DNA of 64,000 nucleotides from Marinobacterium iners (GCF_017310015.1 NZ_CP022297.1:310001-374000), one strand, 5' to 3'; counted from the first letter of the stretch, positions 7,219-16,585 are shown. The notes: generated by a model not told the origin, from the letters alone. A program made the numbers and translations.

Positions 7219-8703
7219 ATGAGCACCATACTGATCGGCAAGGGTGAACAACCGGTACGGTTACTGGGCCAGTACGGCAACCGGCATGGCCTGATTGCGG
7301 GAGCCACCGGTACCGGCAAAACGGTATCGTTGATGGTGTTGGCCGAAGGCTTTTCCCGCATGGGCGTGCCGGTGTTCATGGCGGATGTGAAAGGTGATGT
7401 GTCGGGCCTTGCCATGGCCGGTCAATCCAGCGACAGGCTGATGCAACGTGCCGCCAAAATCGGCATGGAAGGGTTTTCCACCGAGGCGAGCCCGGTGCTG
7501 TTCTGGGATCTGTACGGCCAGGCCGGGCACCCGGTGCGCACCACCATCAGTGAGATCGGGCCCACACTGCTGAGTCGCATCCTTGAGCTGAATGATACCC
7601 AGACCGGTATCCTTGAGGTGGCCTTCAAGCTGGCCGATGATCAGGGCTTGTTGCTGCTCGACCTTGACGATCTGCGCGCCCTGCTGAGCTTTGTGGCGGA
7701 AAACCGCAAGGATATTTCGGCTCAATACGGGCTGGTCAGTGCCCAGTCCATTGCCGCCATTCAGCGCAGCCTGCTGTCACTGGAACGCGAGGGCGGTACC
7801 GCCTTCCTGGGTGAGCCGGCGCTTGAGATCATGGATCTGATGCGCACGGACATGAGCGGCCGCGGCGTGATCAGCATCCTTATGGCGAACCGGCTCATGT
7901 TGAAGCCGCGCCTGTATTCCACCTTCCTGTTGTGGCTGCTGTCAGAGCTGTTCGAAAACCTGCCCGAGGTGGGGGATCTGGAGCGGCCCAAGATGGTGTT
8001 CTTCTTTGATGAGTCTCACCTGTTGTTTGATGACGCTCCGGCGGCATTGCGGCAAAAGGTGGAACAGGTGGTGCGGATGATTCGCTCCAAGGGCGTCGGC
8101 ATCTATTTCTGTTCACAATCGCCCGATGACATACCGAACGAAATTCTGGGCCAGTTGGGCAACCGCATTCAGCATGCGCTGCGGGCCTACACGCCGCGTG
8201 ATCAGAAAGCGGTGAAAACCGCTGCCGAAACCTTTGTGGCCAACCCTGAGCTGAACGTGGCGGAGGTAATTTCACAGCTGGCCGTAGGCGAAGCGCTTGT
8301 TTCCACCTTACAAGAGGGTGGTGTGCCCATACCGGTCGAGCGCACACTCATCTGTCCACCGCGCTGTCGCATGGGCGCCCTCACCGCGGAAGAACATGCA
8401 GCCGTACTGGCGCGCAGTCCGGTCGCGCATAAATATGACACGCCGGTCAATCGTGAGTCGGCCTATGAAATTCTGGCCCAGCGTGCGTCCCAGAGTGCGG
8501 CGGTTTCGGCGGCAACCGAAAAGAAAGAGGATGAAACATCCGAGTCCAAAGGGGTGGTCAGCGATTTCCTCTGGGGCAACAAGCGCCGTCAGGGGATGGT
8601 CGAAACCATGGCCAAGCAGGCGGCACGTACGGTCGGGAGTCAGTTGGGCCGCAAGATCCTGCGCGGTCTGTTGGGTGGACTACTGGGTGGCAAGGGGCGT
8701 TAG
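7219..8703 (+). CDS. yjgR: HerA-like ATPase, DUF853 (YjgR family)
   Basis: This 494-residue P-loop ATPase is related to the HerA/FtsK superfamily and to E. coli YjgR. The Walker A motif GATGTGKT is at 28–35 and Walker B KMVFFFDESHLLF at 258–270 with the D264–E265 pair. SQSPDDIPNEILGQLGNRIQ follows, with the NRIQHALR segment typical of the family. The tail (about 430–494) is low-complexity and basic with a glycine-rich end (RGLLGGLLGGKG). No membrane segment is evident. The cellular role of YjgR is not established. ATP-driven work on nucleic acid is inferred from the superfamily only. Confidence 0.9.
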   Translation: MSTILIGKGEQPVRLLGQYGNRHGLIAGATGTGKTVSLMVLAEGFSRMGVPVFMADVKGDVSGLAMAGQSSDRLMQRAAKIGMEGFSTEASPVLFWDLYGQAGHPVRTTISEIGPTLLSRILELNDTQTGILEVAFKLADDQGLLLLDLDDLRALLSFVAENRKDISAQYGLVSAQSIAAIQRSLLSLEREGGTAFLGEPALEIMDLMRTDMSGRGVISILMANRLMLKPRLYSTFLLWLLSELFENLPEVGDLERPKMVFFFDESHLLFDDAPAALRQKVEQVVRMIRSKGVGIYFCSQSPDDIPNEILGQLGNRIQHALRAYTPRDQKAVKTAAETFVANPELNVAEVISQLAVGEALVSTLQEGGVPIPVERTLICPPRCRMGALTAEEHAAVLARSPVAHKYDTPVNRESAYEILAQRASQSAAVSAATEKKEDETSESKGVVSDFLWGNKRRQGMVETMAKQAARTVGSQLGRKILRGLLGGLLGGKGR

Positions 8704-8793
8704 CCATTCACAAGACGAACGGCCCCAAAAACTGGATAATGTCACCCCTTTGGCATTCGCCCCATTGCTCAACCCCAATCCGGTACCCCGCTC

Positions 8794-10983
8794 ATGGAAA
8801 TCAAGGTCAACTATCTCGACAATCTCCGGCTTGAAGCCAAATTCGACGACTTCACGGTGATCGCCGATCAGCCGATCCGTTACAAGGGGGATGGCTCGGC
8901 GCCCGGTCCGTTTGACTATTTCCTGGCATCCTCGGCGCTGTGTGCGGCCTATTTCGTCAAGGTGTACTGCAACGCGCGTGATATTTCCACCGAGAATATC
9001 CGCCTGTCACAGAACAACATTGTTGATCCTGAAGACCGCTACAACCAGATCTTCAAGATTCAGGTGGAGCTGCCGGAGGATATTTCCGACAAGGATCGGC
9101 AGGGCATTCTGCGCTCCATCGACCGCTGCACCGTGAAGAAGGTGGTGCAGACCGGCCCCACGTTTGAAATCGAGGTTGTGGATAACCTGGATGAAGACGC
9201 GCAGGCGTTGCTGCTGGCCAAGCCGGAAGGCGAAGGTGCCACCTGGATCGAGGGCAAGGATCTGCCGCTGGAGCAGACCATCGCCAACATGACGCAGATT
9301 CTGGCGGATCTGGGCATGAAAATAGAGATCGCCTCCTGGCGCAACATCGTGCCCCATGTCTGGTCGCTGCATATTCGTGATGCGGCGTCCCCCATGTGCT
9401 TCACCAACGGCAAGGGCGCCACCAAGGAGAGCGCGCTGGCATCGGCGCTGGGTGAGTTCATTGAGCGACTCAACTGCAACTTCTTCTATAACGACCAGTT
9501 CTTTGGCGAAGAGATCGCCGATAGCGCGTTTGTGCACTACCCCAACGAGCGCTGGTTCCAGCCCGGGCCGGATGACGCATTGCCCGAGGGCATTCTGGAC
9601 GATTACTGTCTGGATATTTACAACCCGGACGGTGAGCTGTTCGGCTCAAACCTGATCGATACCAACTCAGGCCGTGTGGACCGTGGTATCTGTGCGCTGC
9701 CGTTTGTGCGTCAGTCTGATGGCGAGACGGTGTACTTCCCCTCCAACCTGATCGAGAACCTCTACCTCAGTAACGGCATGAGCGCCGGCAATACGCTGGT
9801 GGAGGCGCAGGTGCAGTGCTTGTCAGAGATTTTCGAACGTGCGGTGAAGCGAGAGATCATCGAGCAGGAGCTGGCGCTGCCGGATGTGCCGCTTGAAGTG
9901 CTTGAGCAGTACCCCGGCATTCTGGAAGGCATTCGTGCACTGGAAGAGCAGGGTTTCCCGGTGCTGGTGAAGGATGCTTCCCTCGGCGGCCAGTTCCCGG
10001 TGATGTGCGTGACCCTGATGAACCCGCGCACCGGTGGCGTGTTTGCTTCGTTTGGTGCCCACCCCAGTTTCCATGTGGCACTGGAGCGCAGCCTGACTGA
10101 GCTGCTGCAGGGCCGCAGCTTCGAAGGCTTGAATGACTTCCAGCCGCCCACCTTCAACAGTCTGGCCGTGACTGAGCCGAATAACTTTGTCGAGCACTTC
10201 ATCGACTCTTCCGGCGTAATCTCCTGGCGCTTTTTCAGTGCGAAGCCGGACTATGACTTCAGCCACTGGAACTTTTCTGGCAGTAACCAGGACGAAGCCG
10301 ATACCCTGTTCGGCATTCTGGCCGAGATGGGCAGGGAAGTGTACATGGCGGTGTATGAAGACCTGGGCGCGCCGGTCTGCCGCATTCTGGTACCGGGTTA
10401 TTCCGAGGTCTATCCGGTGGACGATCTGGTGTGGGACAACACCAACAAGGCGCTGGATTACCGTGAAGACATTCTCAACCTGCACCGCTTGAGTGATGAT
10501 GAACTGGCGGATCTGGCCGAGCGGCTGGACGAGAGCCAGCTCGACGTCTACACCGACATTCGGACCTTGATCGGCGTGGAGTTCGACGAAAACACCGTCT
10601 GGGGTCAGCTCACCATTCTGGAACTGCGGCTGCTGATCATGCTGGCGCTTGAACGCCATGAAGAGGCGCTGGAGCTGGTGGAGCAGTTCCTGCAGTACAA
10701 CGACAATACCGTTGAGCGTGGCCTGTTCTATCGTGCCGTGCAGGCGGTGCTGGAAGTGGTGCTGGATGATGAGCTGGAGCTGGACGATTTTCTGCCCAAC
10801 CTGTCCCGCATGTTCGGTGCAGAACGGATGCAGGCCGTGGTCGGCTCAGTCATGGGCGAGGTGCGTTTCCATGGCCTGACGCCCACCAGTATGAAACTGG
10901 AAGGACTGGACAGACACCTGCGTCTGATCGACAGTTACAAGAAATTGCACGCCGCGCGTGCAGCAAAGGCCGGTTTGTCTTGA
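8794..10983 (+). CDS. ycaO: OsmC-domain/YcaO-domain fusion protein
   Basis: The product has 729 residues. Residues 1–145 form an OsmC-like domain (GPFDYFLASSALCAAYFVKV contains the conserved cysteine region). Residues about 185–560 form the YcaO domain, an ATP-dependent cyclodehydratase fold, with NGKGATKESALASALGEFIE and CLSEIFERAVKREIIEQE carrying the expected nucleotide-site glutamates. The rest is an acidic helical, TPR-like tail. E. coli YcaO is linked to RimO-dependent beta-methylthiolation of ribosomal protein S12; the role of the OsmC part is not known. There is no peptide-precursor gene nearby, so a ribosomal or housekeeping role is more likely than a natural-product role. Confidence 0.9.
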   Translation: MEIKVNYLDNLRLEAKFDDFTVIADQPIRYKGDGSAPGPFDYFLASSALCAAYFVKVYCNARDISTENIRLSQNNIVDPEDRYNQIFKIQVELPEDISDKDRQGILRSIDRCTVKKVVQTGPTFEIEVVDNLDEDAQALLLAKPEGEGATWIEGKDLPLEQTIANMTQILADLGMKIEIASWRNIVPHVWSLHIRDAASPMCFTNGKGATKESALASALGEFIERLNCNFFYNDQFFGEEIADSAFVHYPNERWFQPGPDDALPEGILDDYCLDIYNPDGELFGSNLIDTNSGRVDRGICALPFVRQSDGETVYFPSNLIENLYLSNGMSAGNTLVEAQVQCLSEIFERAVKREIIEQELALPDVPLEVLEQYPGILEGIRALEEQGFPVLVKDASLGGQFPVMCVTLMNPRTGGVFASFGAHPSFHVALERSLTELLQGRSFEGLNDFQPPTFNSLAVTEPNNFVEHFIDSSGVISWRFFSAKPDYDFSHWNFSGSNQDEADTLFGILAEMGREVYMAVYEDLGAPVCRILVPGYSEVYPVDDLVWDNTNKALDYREDILNLHRLSDDELADLAERLDESQLDVYTDIRTLIGVEFDENTVWGQLTILELRLLIMLALERHEEALELVEQFLQYNDNTVERGLFYRAVQAVLEVVLDDELELDDFLPNLSRMFGAERMQAVVGSVMGEVRFHGLTPTSMKLEGLDRHLRLIDSYKKLHAARAAKAGLS

Positions 10984-11020
10984 GGGGCGGTCGGTTTCAT
11001 CAGATCTGTGGAGGTAAGGA

Positions 11021-11740
11021 ATGCTGACAACAAATCGTTCATCGGCGTTGATTCTGGGCGTGTTTCTGCTGCTTGGGCTGGCGTCACTGGGCAGCCTGCT
11101 GGGCAAGGCCGCGCTGGATCATAAACAGCTTGATCGCACGGTGACCGTGAAAGGACTGTCGGAGCGCGAATATCAGGCTGATATCGTGATCTGGCCGATC
11201 CCCTTCGCCGTGGCCAGTAACGACCTGGACTTGCTGTACACCGATCTGGAGGTGAATGCGGCAGAGATTCGTGATTTCCTGACCGAGAACGGCATCCAGC
11301 CGGACGAGATCAGCTATGCGCCGCCGGTGATTACCGACCGTTCGGCGCAGCAATATGGCGGCGACAACCGTGCCGAGTTCCGCTATGTGGCCAGCCGCAT
11401 GGTTACGGTCTATTCGGAGAATATCGAAGGGGTGCGGGCTGTGATGAATGAACTGCCAGAGCTGGGCAAGCGCGGCATCGTGTTGACCGGGGGTGACTAT
11501 CAGTCGCAGACTGAGTACATCTTCACACGCCTCAATGAGGTCAAGCCGGAGATGATCGAAGAGGCGACCCGTAATGCACGTGAGGTGGCGCAGAAGTTCG
11601 CGGCCGACTCACAAAGCCGGCTGGGCAAGATCCGACGTGCGTCTCAGGGCCAGTTCAGCATCAGTGAGCGTGACCGAAACAATCCGCACATCAAGCAGGT
11701 ACGGGTGGTGTCCACGGTCGAGTATTACCTGTCCGATTAA
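11021..11740 (+). CDS. SIMPL-domain (DUF541) periplasmic protein
   Basis: The 239-residue protein has an uncleaved or signal-like hydrophobic helix at 8–30 (ALILGVFLLLGLASLGSLLG). The following SIMPL domain starts RTVTVKGLSEREYQAD and contains YVASRMVTVYSENIEGVRAV and ATRNAREVAQKFAADS, both family hallmarks. It is therefore probably anchored in the inner membrane facing the periplasm. SIMPL proteins have no agreed biochemical function. AGGTAAG lies upstream of the ATG at good spacing. The gene is on its own between ycaO and the response regulator. Confidence 0.85.
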   Translation: MLTTNRSSALILGVFLLLGLASLGSLLGKAALDHKQLDRTVTVKGLSEREYQADIVIWPIPFAVASNDLDLLYTDLEVNAAEIRDFLTENGIQPDEISYAPPVITDRSAQQYGGDNRAEFRYVASRMVTVYSENIEGVRAVMNELPELGKRGIVLTGGDYQSQTEYIFTRLNEVKPEMIEEATRNAREVAQKFAADSQSRLGKIRRASQGQFSISERDRNNPHIKQVRVVSTVEYYLSD

Positions 11741-11849
11741 GTCTTTAAACAGCTGTTTTTGATCCAGCCCGGCGTCCGGGGCTTCAGTCCCGGGCCGCTT
11801 TGTGGGACAGTGTCGGCTGACAGCAGCATTGATGGAAACACAGCGTTCG

Positions 11850-12641
11850 ATGAGCAAACTCAATATTCTGGTGGTCGATGACGCTCGCTTCATCCGCGAG
11901 CGCGTGACTTCCATGGTGCGGGAAGCCTTTCCCGACTTCAGCGTGATGGCAGTGGAAAACGGTACCGAAGCCACTCGGGCGATGCAGCAAAAACGTTTTG
12001 ATCTGATTTTGTGTGACTGGGAAATGCCCGAGATGAGCGGGCTTGAGGTGCTGCAGTGGACCCGGTCGCAGGACGATTACAAGCAGACCTCGTTTTTGAT
12101 GGTGACCAGCCGTGGCGAGCGTGAATATGTGCTCAAGGCCATTCAGGCAGGCGTGAACGACTATCTGGGCAAACCCTTTACCCGTGAGCAGCTGGTGCAG
12201 AAGATGGTCAAGGCGCTGGATAAGCGCCAGCAGCTGAGCCCTGAGCAGCAGGCGCGTGCGGCGGCCATGCTTGAGGCAGATAAAAAGGCTACACCTACCG
12301 AGGCTTCGGCGCCTGCCAAAATGCGCTCCAAGCCCAAGGGGCTGGCGCAGCTGCGCAACAGCGAACAGACTTTCCGCTGCGCCATCAAGGATCTCAACCT
12401 GCGTGAAGTGAAGGTTGTGATCAAGAATGAAGGTGCGTTTCCGCAGGTACTGGAACAGGTGGTCGTGGATATCGAGCAGCTGTCAGGCGACAGCGTAGCG
12501 CGTATCAATGGCTTCATCACCTCGATACAGGCCACGGAACAGAAGCTGGATGCGGCCTATGTGGACGTGAACGTATTCTTTATGGACGATGACCCGGACA
12601 AACTGGCGCATCTGTCCAAATACATTGCCAGTGTGCGTTGA
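11850..12641 (+). CDS. Response regulator, receiver domain plus PilZ-like C-terminal domain
   Basis: The product has 263 residues. The receiver domain (1–120) has D10 and D11, the phospho-acceptor D56 in LILCDWEMPEMSG, T86 in FLMVTSRGE and K108 in YLGKPF, so it should be phosphorylatable. Residues 121–165 form a Q/A-rich linker. Residues 166–263 (CAIKDLNLREVKVVIKNEG) look like a beta-rich domain that may be PilZ-related, although the RxxxR c-di-GMP motif is not obvious. The ATG at 11850 is chosen because MSKLNILVVDD is the canonical receiver start; in-frame starts at 11802 and 11832 would add a non-conserved leader. No histidine kinase gene is adjacent. Confidence 0.85.
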   Translation: MSKLNILVVDDARFIRERVTSMVREAFPDFSVMAVENGTEATRAMQQKRFDLILCDWEMPEMSGLEVLQWTRSQDDYKQTSFLMVTSRGEREYVLKAIQAGVNDYLGKPFTREQLVQKMVKALDKRQQLSPEQQARAAAMLEADKKATPTEASAPAKMRSKPKGLAQLRNSEQTFRCAIKDLNLREVKVVIKNEGAFPQVLEQVVVDIEQLSGDSVARINGFITSIQATEQKLDAAYVDVNVFFMDDDPDKLAHLSKYIASVR

Positions 12642-12644
12642 GTC

Positions 12645-13331
12645 ATGAAACTGCGAGTTGCATTCCTGTTGGCCCTGTTGCTGGGCGGTTGTGCCGCCCC
12701 GCCACCCCCGGTGTCTGAGCCAAGGCAACAGGAGCCGGGTGTCTCCCCATTGCCACTTTCGATCGTGCCCGTGTATGACAGCCGTGCCGAGGTACAGCTG
12801 GGGCAGGCGCTGGTGCAGCACTATCTGAGCGGCCCCTATTACCGCATTTCGGCTCCGCTGCTGCTGTCGCAGCAGTATCAGGCCCGTTATGCCGCTGACA
12901 CCTCTGACCCGCAACGGATGCTGGCGCTGTTCAGCCACCCGCAGGGGCATTGGGGTTTTGTGGCCGTGAGCGTGGCGCAGGGCAGTGTAATGAACCTGTT
13001 CGAGCTGCAGCATCGTAACGAAACCGGTTATGCACTGGTACTGAAGCGGGCGCGGATCTGCTTCAACACCGGCGCAGACCAGCCGCCACGCTGGCAGGGG
13101 CGCAGCTGGGTGTATGCATCACAACCGGGGCAGTTCGAGTGCACTGGCCAAACCAACGGCTCCCTGTTTCAGCTTGGCTCCGGCCTGCCCGGTGCGCTGG
13201 GGCCCTATGCCGAGCCTGGTGATACCGTGCTGTACAGTCGCGACCGCGAGTCGCTGCAGCAGATCGCCAGTCTGTTGAAGCACCAGTTCCGTCATCTTCG
13301 GGTTCCGCAGATCCGGCCCGATACGCTTTGA
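12645..13331 (+). CDS. Predicted lipoprotein of unknown function
   Basis: I do not recognise this 228-residue protein. It begins MKLRVAFLLALLLGGCAAPP, a lipoprotein signal with the lipobox LGGC and acylated Cys at residue 16. A proline-rich spacer follows, so it is probably attached to the outer membrane. The mature part has no repeated motif or known active site. Two cysteines (ARICFNTG and GQFECTGQ) could form a disulfide. It starts three bases after the response regulator stop codon, which implies a shared transcript. Confidence 0.75.
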   Translation: MKLRVAFLLALLLGGCAAPPPPVSEPRQQEPGVSPLPLSIVPVYDSRAEVQLGQALVQHYLSGPYYRISAPLLLSQQYQARYAADTSDPQRMLALFSHPQGHWGFVAVSVAQGSVMNLFELQHRNETGYALVLKRARICFNTGADQPPRWQGRSWVYASQPGQFECTGQTNGSLFQLGSGLPGALGPYAEPGDTVLYSRDRESLQQIASLLKHQFRHLRVPQIRPDTL

Positions 13332-13350
13332 TCCCATTTCAGGACATACC

Positions 13351-14184
13351 ATGCTCAGCTACCAGCACGGCTTTCATGCCGGCAATTTTGCCGATGTTCA
13401 CAAACACCTGACGCTGGTTCTGCTGTTGCAGGCGTTGAACCGCAAGGCCAAACCCTGGAGTTATCTGGAAACCCATGGCGGGCGTGCGCAGTATGATCTG
13501 CACGGTGATCAGGCGGCCAAGACCGGCGAATTCCAGCAGGGTATTGCCCGCCTGTGGCGTCAGTCGGTTCCCGAAGCGGTGCAGCCCTACCTTGAACAGG
13601 TCGAAGCCGTAAACGGGAAGGCGTTGCAACATTACCCCGGCTCTCCGCTGATCGCGGCCCAGATGGCGCGTGATGCCGATCAGATCAGTGTAATGGAGCT
13701 GCACCCGGCCGAGGCTGAAGCGCTGAAGCAGGTATTCCGTCAGGATGGCCGAGTGGCGGTACATCATCGTGACGGCTATGAAGGGGTGCTGTCGCTGTTG
13801 CCGCCAAAGCCCAATCGTGGGGTGGTGTTGATCGACCCTGCCTATGAAGTGAAGCAGGAATACCAGCAGCTGGTGCGTTTTGTCAGCAAGGCGATCAAGC
13901 GTTGGCCCAATGGCTGCTTTGCCATCTGGTATCCGTTACTGCCGGCAGGGTTGTGGCAAAAGATGAAGTCAGAACTGGCGGCGAGCGGGATTCGCAATAT
14001 TCTGTGTTCCGAGCTTGAAATTGCGGCAGCAGAAGGCGAGTGGGGCATGTATGGCAGCGGTATGTTGGTGATCAACCCGCCCTGGCAGCTGGATGCCACA
14101 CTTGGGCAGGTTTCACCCTGGCTGCAGGCAACGCTGCAGCAGGGGGAGGGGCAGTGGCGCGTGGAATGGCTGGTGCCTGAGTAA
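13351..14184 (+). CDS. rlmJ: 23S rRNA (adenine-2030-N6)-methyltransferase RlmJ
   Basis: The 277-residue product matches RlmJ, which methylates N6 of A2030 in 23S rRNA using SAM. The N-terminus MLSYQHGFHAGNFADVHKH is the diagnostic start. YLETHGGRAQYDL follows, and the catalytic motif IV region reads VVLIDPAYEVKQEY. Most relatives have DPPY here; the second proline is replaced by alanine. The C-terminal half has GCFAIWYPL and MLVINPPWQLD. The spacing from the upstream lipoprotein gene is 19 bp. The gene is convergent with the small gene on the other strand, three bases away. Confidence 0.93.
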   Translation: MLSYQHGFHAGNFADVHKHLTLVLLLQALNRKAKPWSYLETHGGRAQYDLHGDQAAKTGEFQQGIARLWRQSVPEAVQPYLEQVEAVNGKALQHYPGSPLIAAQMARDADQISVMELHPAEAEALKQVFRQDGRVAVHHRDGYEGVLSLLPPKPNRGVVLIDPAYEVKQEYQQLVRFVSKAIKRWPNGCFAIWYPLLPAGLWQKMKSELAASGIRNILCSELEIAAAEGEWGMYGSGMLVINPPWQLDATLGQVSPWLQATLQQGEGQWRVEWLVPE

Positions 14185-14187
14185 GGC

Positions 14188-14454
14188 TCAGTACAGCGCT
14201 TTCTCGTCACGCACCACGTCGATCAGCAGCTCCAGAAACAGGCGGTCGGCATCGCTCTGTTCCAACGGAATCTTGACGTTGGTGGTGGATGACAGCTCTT
14301 CGGCGATCAACACGCCGGCGTTCTTGTCATTGAAATGCTTGCGAGCGATCTCCAGCGCTTTCTCGCTGATATCAGGCTCGACCAGCACCTTGCGGATAAA
14401 ACGCAGCAGCTCGTTGATCACGCGCTCCTTGTTTTTGATCTCGGCAATGCTCAT
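14188..14454 (-). CDS. Small conserved-looking hypothetical protein
   Basis: I do not recognise this 88-residue acidic helical protein, which begins MSIAEIKNKERVINELLRFI and ends DVVRDEKALY. No signal peptide, membrane segment or cysteine cluster is visible, so it should be soluble. I prefer the ATG at 14454 because GGAGA precedes it by a suitable distance. An upstream in-frame ATG at 14487 would add eleven residues. A TATAGT sequence just beyond 14487 could be its −10 element. It is convergent with rlmJ. Confidence 0.7.
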   Translation of the reverse strand: MSIAEIKNKERVINELLRFIRKVLVEPDISEKALEIARKHFNDKNAGVLIAEELSSTTNVKIPLEQSDADRLFLELLIDVVRDEKALY

Positions 14455-14487
14455 TGTTTTGCTCTCCGGCATGTAGAACGTGGACAT

Positions 14488-14861
14488 GCGCCTACTATAA
14501 CGCTAATGCCCGACAACGCCCAGAGGGCTGTCCTGTACAGTATCGGCGTCGTTCAATGGTCGTAGGCGGTTGATCGCAGCTTGTCAAGGTGCGAGAATGT
14601 CAGGCTATTTTCTTGACTTGTGGCATACAGGAAATCCCGACGTCACAAGGGGTTATTAAGCGAACCCGGCTTAAGTCTCAGAACAGGTCTGTCAGATAAG
14701 AGATCCTCATCTGACCAGCACCGAACATGATCCAATGATGCCTGCGGGCAGGGCGCGGCCGGCGATACGATTGCTCCGCGGCCGGGTCATGTTCTCGTTG
14801 CAGAAACGCTGAAACTGTTAGTTCGCCGGCAGGTGGCCGGCGCTGAGTAGAGGGTACAACA
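14488..14861 (+). promoter_or_regulatory. Structured leader upstream of ilvIH
   Basis: The 374-base gap has no large gene but shows strong dyads. GAACATGATCC at 14723–14733 pairs with GGGTCATGTTC at 14784–14794, enclosing a GC-rich arm around 14753–14783. A second hairpin, CGCCGGCAGGTGGCCGGCG at 14824–14842, lies just before the ribosome-binding region of ilvI. A possible 24-codon leader peptide at 14738–14812 contains several Ile, Leu and Val codons but has no clear ribosome-binding site. Together this looks like an attenuator or other RNA control of branched-chain amino acid synthesis. It is an inference from the dyads and position only. Confidence 0.5.
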
Positions 14862-16583
14862 GTGGAATTACTTTCAGGCGCAGAAATGGTGGTACGCGCC
14901 CTCAAAGACGAGGGTGTTCAGTACATCTATGGTTATCCGGGCGGGTCGTTGCTGCATGTGTACGACGCTCTGTTCCAGCAGGAAGATGTACAGCACATTC
15001 TGGTGCGCCATGAGCAGGCTGCAACTCACATGGCGGATGCTTATGCGCGTGCGACCGGTAAAGCCGGTGTCGCGCTGGTGACATCCGGTCCGGGTGCAAC
15101 CAATGCCGTGACCGGTATCGCGACCGCGTTCATGGACTCCATCCCGATGGTGGTGATCACCGGCCAGGTGATGAGTCATCTGATCGGTGAAGACGCCTTC
15201 CAGGAGACCGACATGCTCGGTATCTCCCGTCCCATCGTGAAACACAACTTCAGCGTCCAGCGTCCGGAAGACATCCCGGCGATTGTGCGCAAGGCGTTCC
15301 ATATTGCCGAGAGCGGCCGTCCCGGTCCGGTGGTAATTGACCTGCCGAAAGACATGACCACGCCGACCGAGCGCTACCCGTACGAGTTTCCGAAACACGT
15401 CAAGATGCGTTCGTACAGCCCGATCACCCGTGGTCACAGCGGTCAGATCAAGAAGGCAACCGACATGCTGCTGGCGGCCAAGCGTCCGGTGATCTATACC
15501 GGCGGTGGTGTCATCATGGGTGACGCCAGTGCCGAACTGACCGAGCTGGCCAAACTGCTGAACTTCCCGGTAACCAACACCCTGATGGGGCTGGGCGGTT
15601 ATCCGGGTACCGATCGTCAGTTCATCGGTATGCTGGGGATGCACGGCAGCTACGAAGCCAACATGGCGATGCACCATGCTGACCTGATTCTGGCTGTGGG
15701 CGCTCGCTTTGATGACCGCGTAACCAACGCCTGTGACAAGTTCTGTCCGACTGCCAAGATCGTGCATATCGATATTGATCCGGCCTCCATTTCCAAAACC
15801 ATCCAGGCGGATGTCCCCATCGTGGGTCCGGCCAAAGTGGTACTGGAAGAGATGGTGCAGCTGGTCAAGGGCAGCAAGAAACAGCCGGATCAGGATGCAC
15901 TGCACGCCTGGTGGCAGCAGATCGACGAGTGGCGCCAGCGTCACGGTGGCCGTTACCGCACTGATGACTCCGCATTGATGAAACCGCAACAGGTTATCGA
16001 AATGCTGAGCCAGGTGACCAATGGCAACGCCTTCGTGACTTCTGACGTGGGCCAGCACCAGATGTTTGCGGCGCAGTACTACAAGTTCAACAAGCCAAAC
16101 CGCTGGATCAACTCCGGTGGCCTCGGCACCATGGGCTTCGGTTTGCCGGCGGCCATGGGTGTGAAGATGAACTTCCCGGATGATGACGTTGTATGCGTCA
16201 CCGGCGAAGGCAGCATCCAGATGAACATTCAGGAGCTCTCCACCTGCAACCAGTATGATCTGCCGGTGAAGATTCTGTGCCTCAACAATCAGTCGCTGGG
16301 CATGGTGCGCCAGTGGCAGGACATGAACTATGAGTCCCGTCACTCTCAGTCCTACATGCAGTCGCTGCCTGACTTCGTCAAGCTGGTGGAGGCCTATGGT
16401 CATGTGGGCATGAAGGTCGAGAAATACTCTGACCTGGAAGGCGCCATGCGCGAAGCCTTCGCGCTGAAGGATCGTCTGGTCTTCATGGATATCGCGGTCG
16501 ATCCGTTCGAACACGTATATCCGATGCAGGTACCGCGCGGTTCCATGCGTGACATGTGGCTGACCAAGACAGAGAGGACCTGA
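14862..16583 (+). CDS. ilvI: Acetolactate synthase large subunit
   Basis: The 573-residue ThDP-dependent enzyme condenses two pyruvates, or pyruvate and 2-oxobutyrate, in the first common step of valine, leucine and isoleucine synthesis. The catalytic Glu51 lies in HILVRHEQAATHMADAYAR, the SGPGATN and ITGQV segments follow, and the ThDP/Mg motif begins at VTGEGSIQMN (GEGS in place of the E. coli-type GDGS) and ends with the conserved NN pair in CLNNQSLGMVRQWQ. The start is a GTG with GAGGG upstream. ilvH begins three bases after the stop, so the two subunits are co-translated. Confidence 0.96.
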   Translation: MELLSGAEMVVRALKDEGVQYIYGYPGGSLLHVYDALFQQEDVQHILVRHEQAATHMADAYARATGKAGVALVTSGPGATNAVTGIATAFMDSIPMVVITGQVMSHLIGEDAFQETDMLGISRPIVKHNFSVQRPEDIPAIVRKAFHIAESGRPGPVVIDLPKDMTTPTERYPYEFPKHVKMRSYSPITRGHSGQIKKATDMLLAAKRPVIYTGGGVIMGDASAELTELAKLLNFPVTNTLMGLGGYPGTDRQFIGMLGMHGSYEANMAMHHADLILAVGARFDDRVTNACDKFCPTAKIVHIDIDPASISKTIQADVPIVGPAKVVLEEMVQLVKGSKKQPDQDALHAWWQQIDEWRQRHGGRYRTDDSALMKPQQVIEMLSQVTNGNAFVTSDVGQHQMFAAQYYKFNKPNRWINSGGLGTMGFGLPAAMGVKMNFPDDDVVCVTGEGSIQMNIQELSTCNQYDLPVKILCLNNQSLGMVRQWQDMNYESRHSQSYMQSLPDFVKLVEAYGHVGMKVEKYSDLEGAMREAFALKDRLVFMDIAVDPFEHVYPMQVPRGSMRDMWLTKTERT

Positions 16584-16585
16584 GC

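Noticed and set aside
8794..10983. YcaO as part of a natural-product (thiazole/oxazole peptide) cluster
   Set aside because: No precursor peptide, dehydrogenase or exporter gene is nearby, and the OsmC–YcaO layout is the housekeeping type.
14874..16514. 546-codon open frame antisense to ilvI
   Set aside because: Same reason: ilvI is certain on the other strand and the antisense product looks like codon-shadow sequence.
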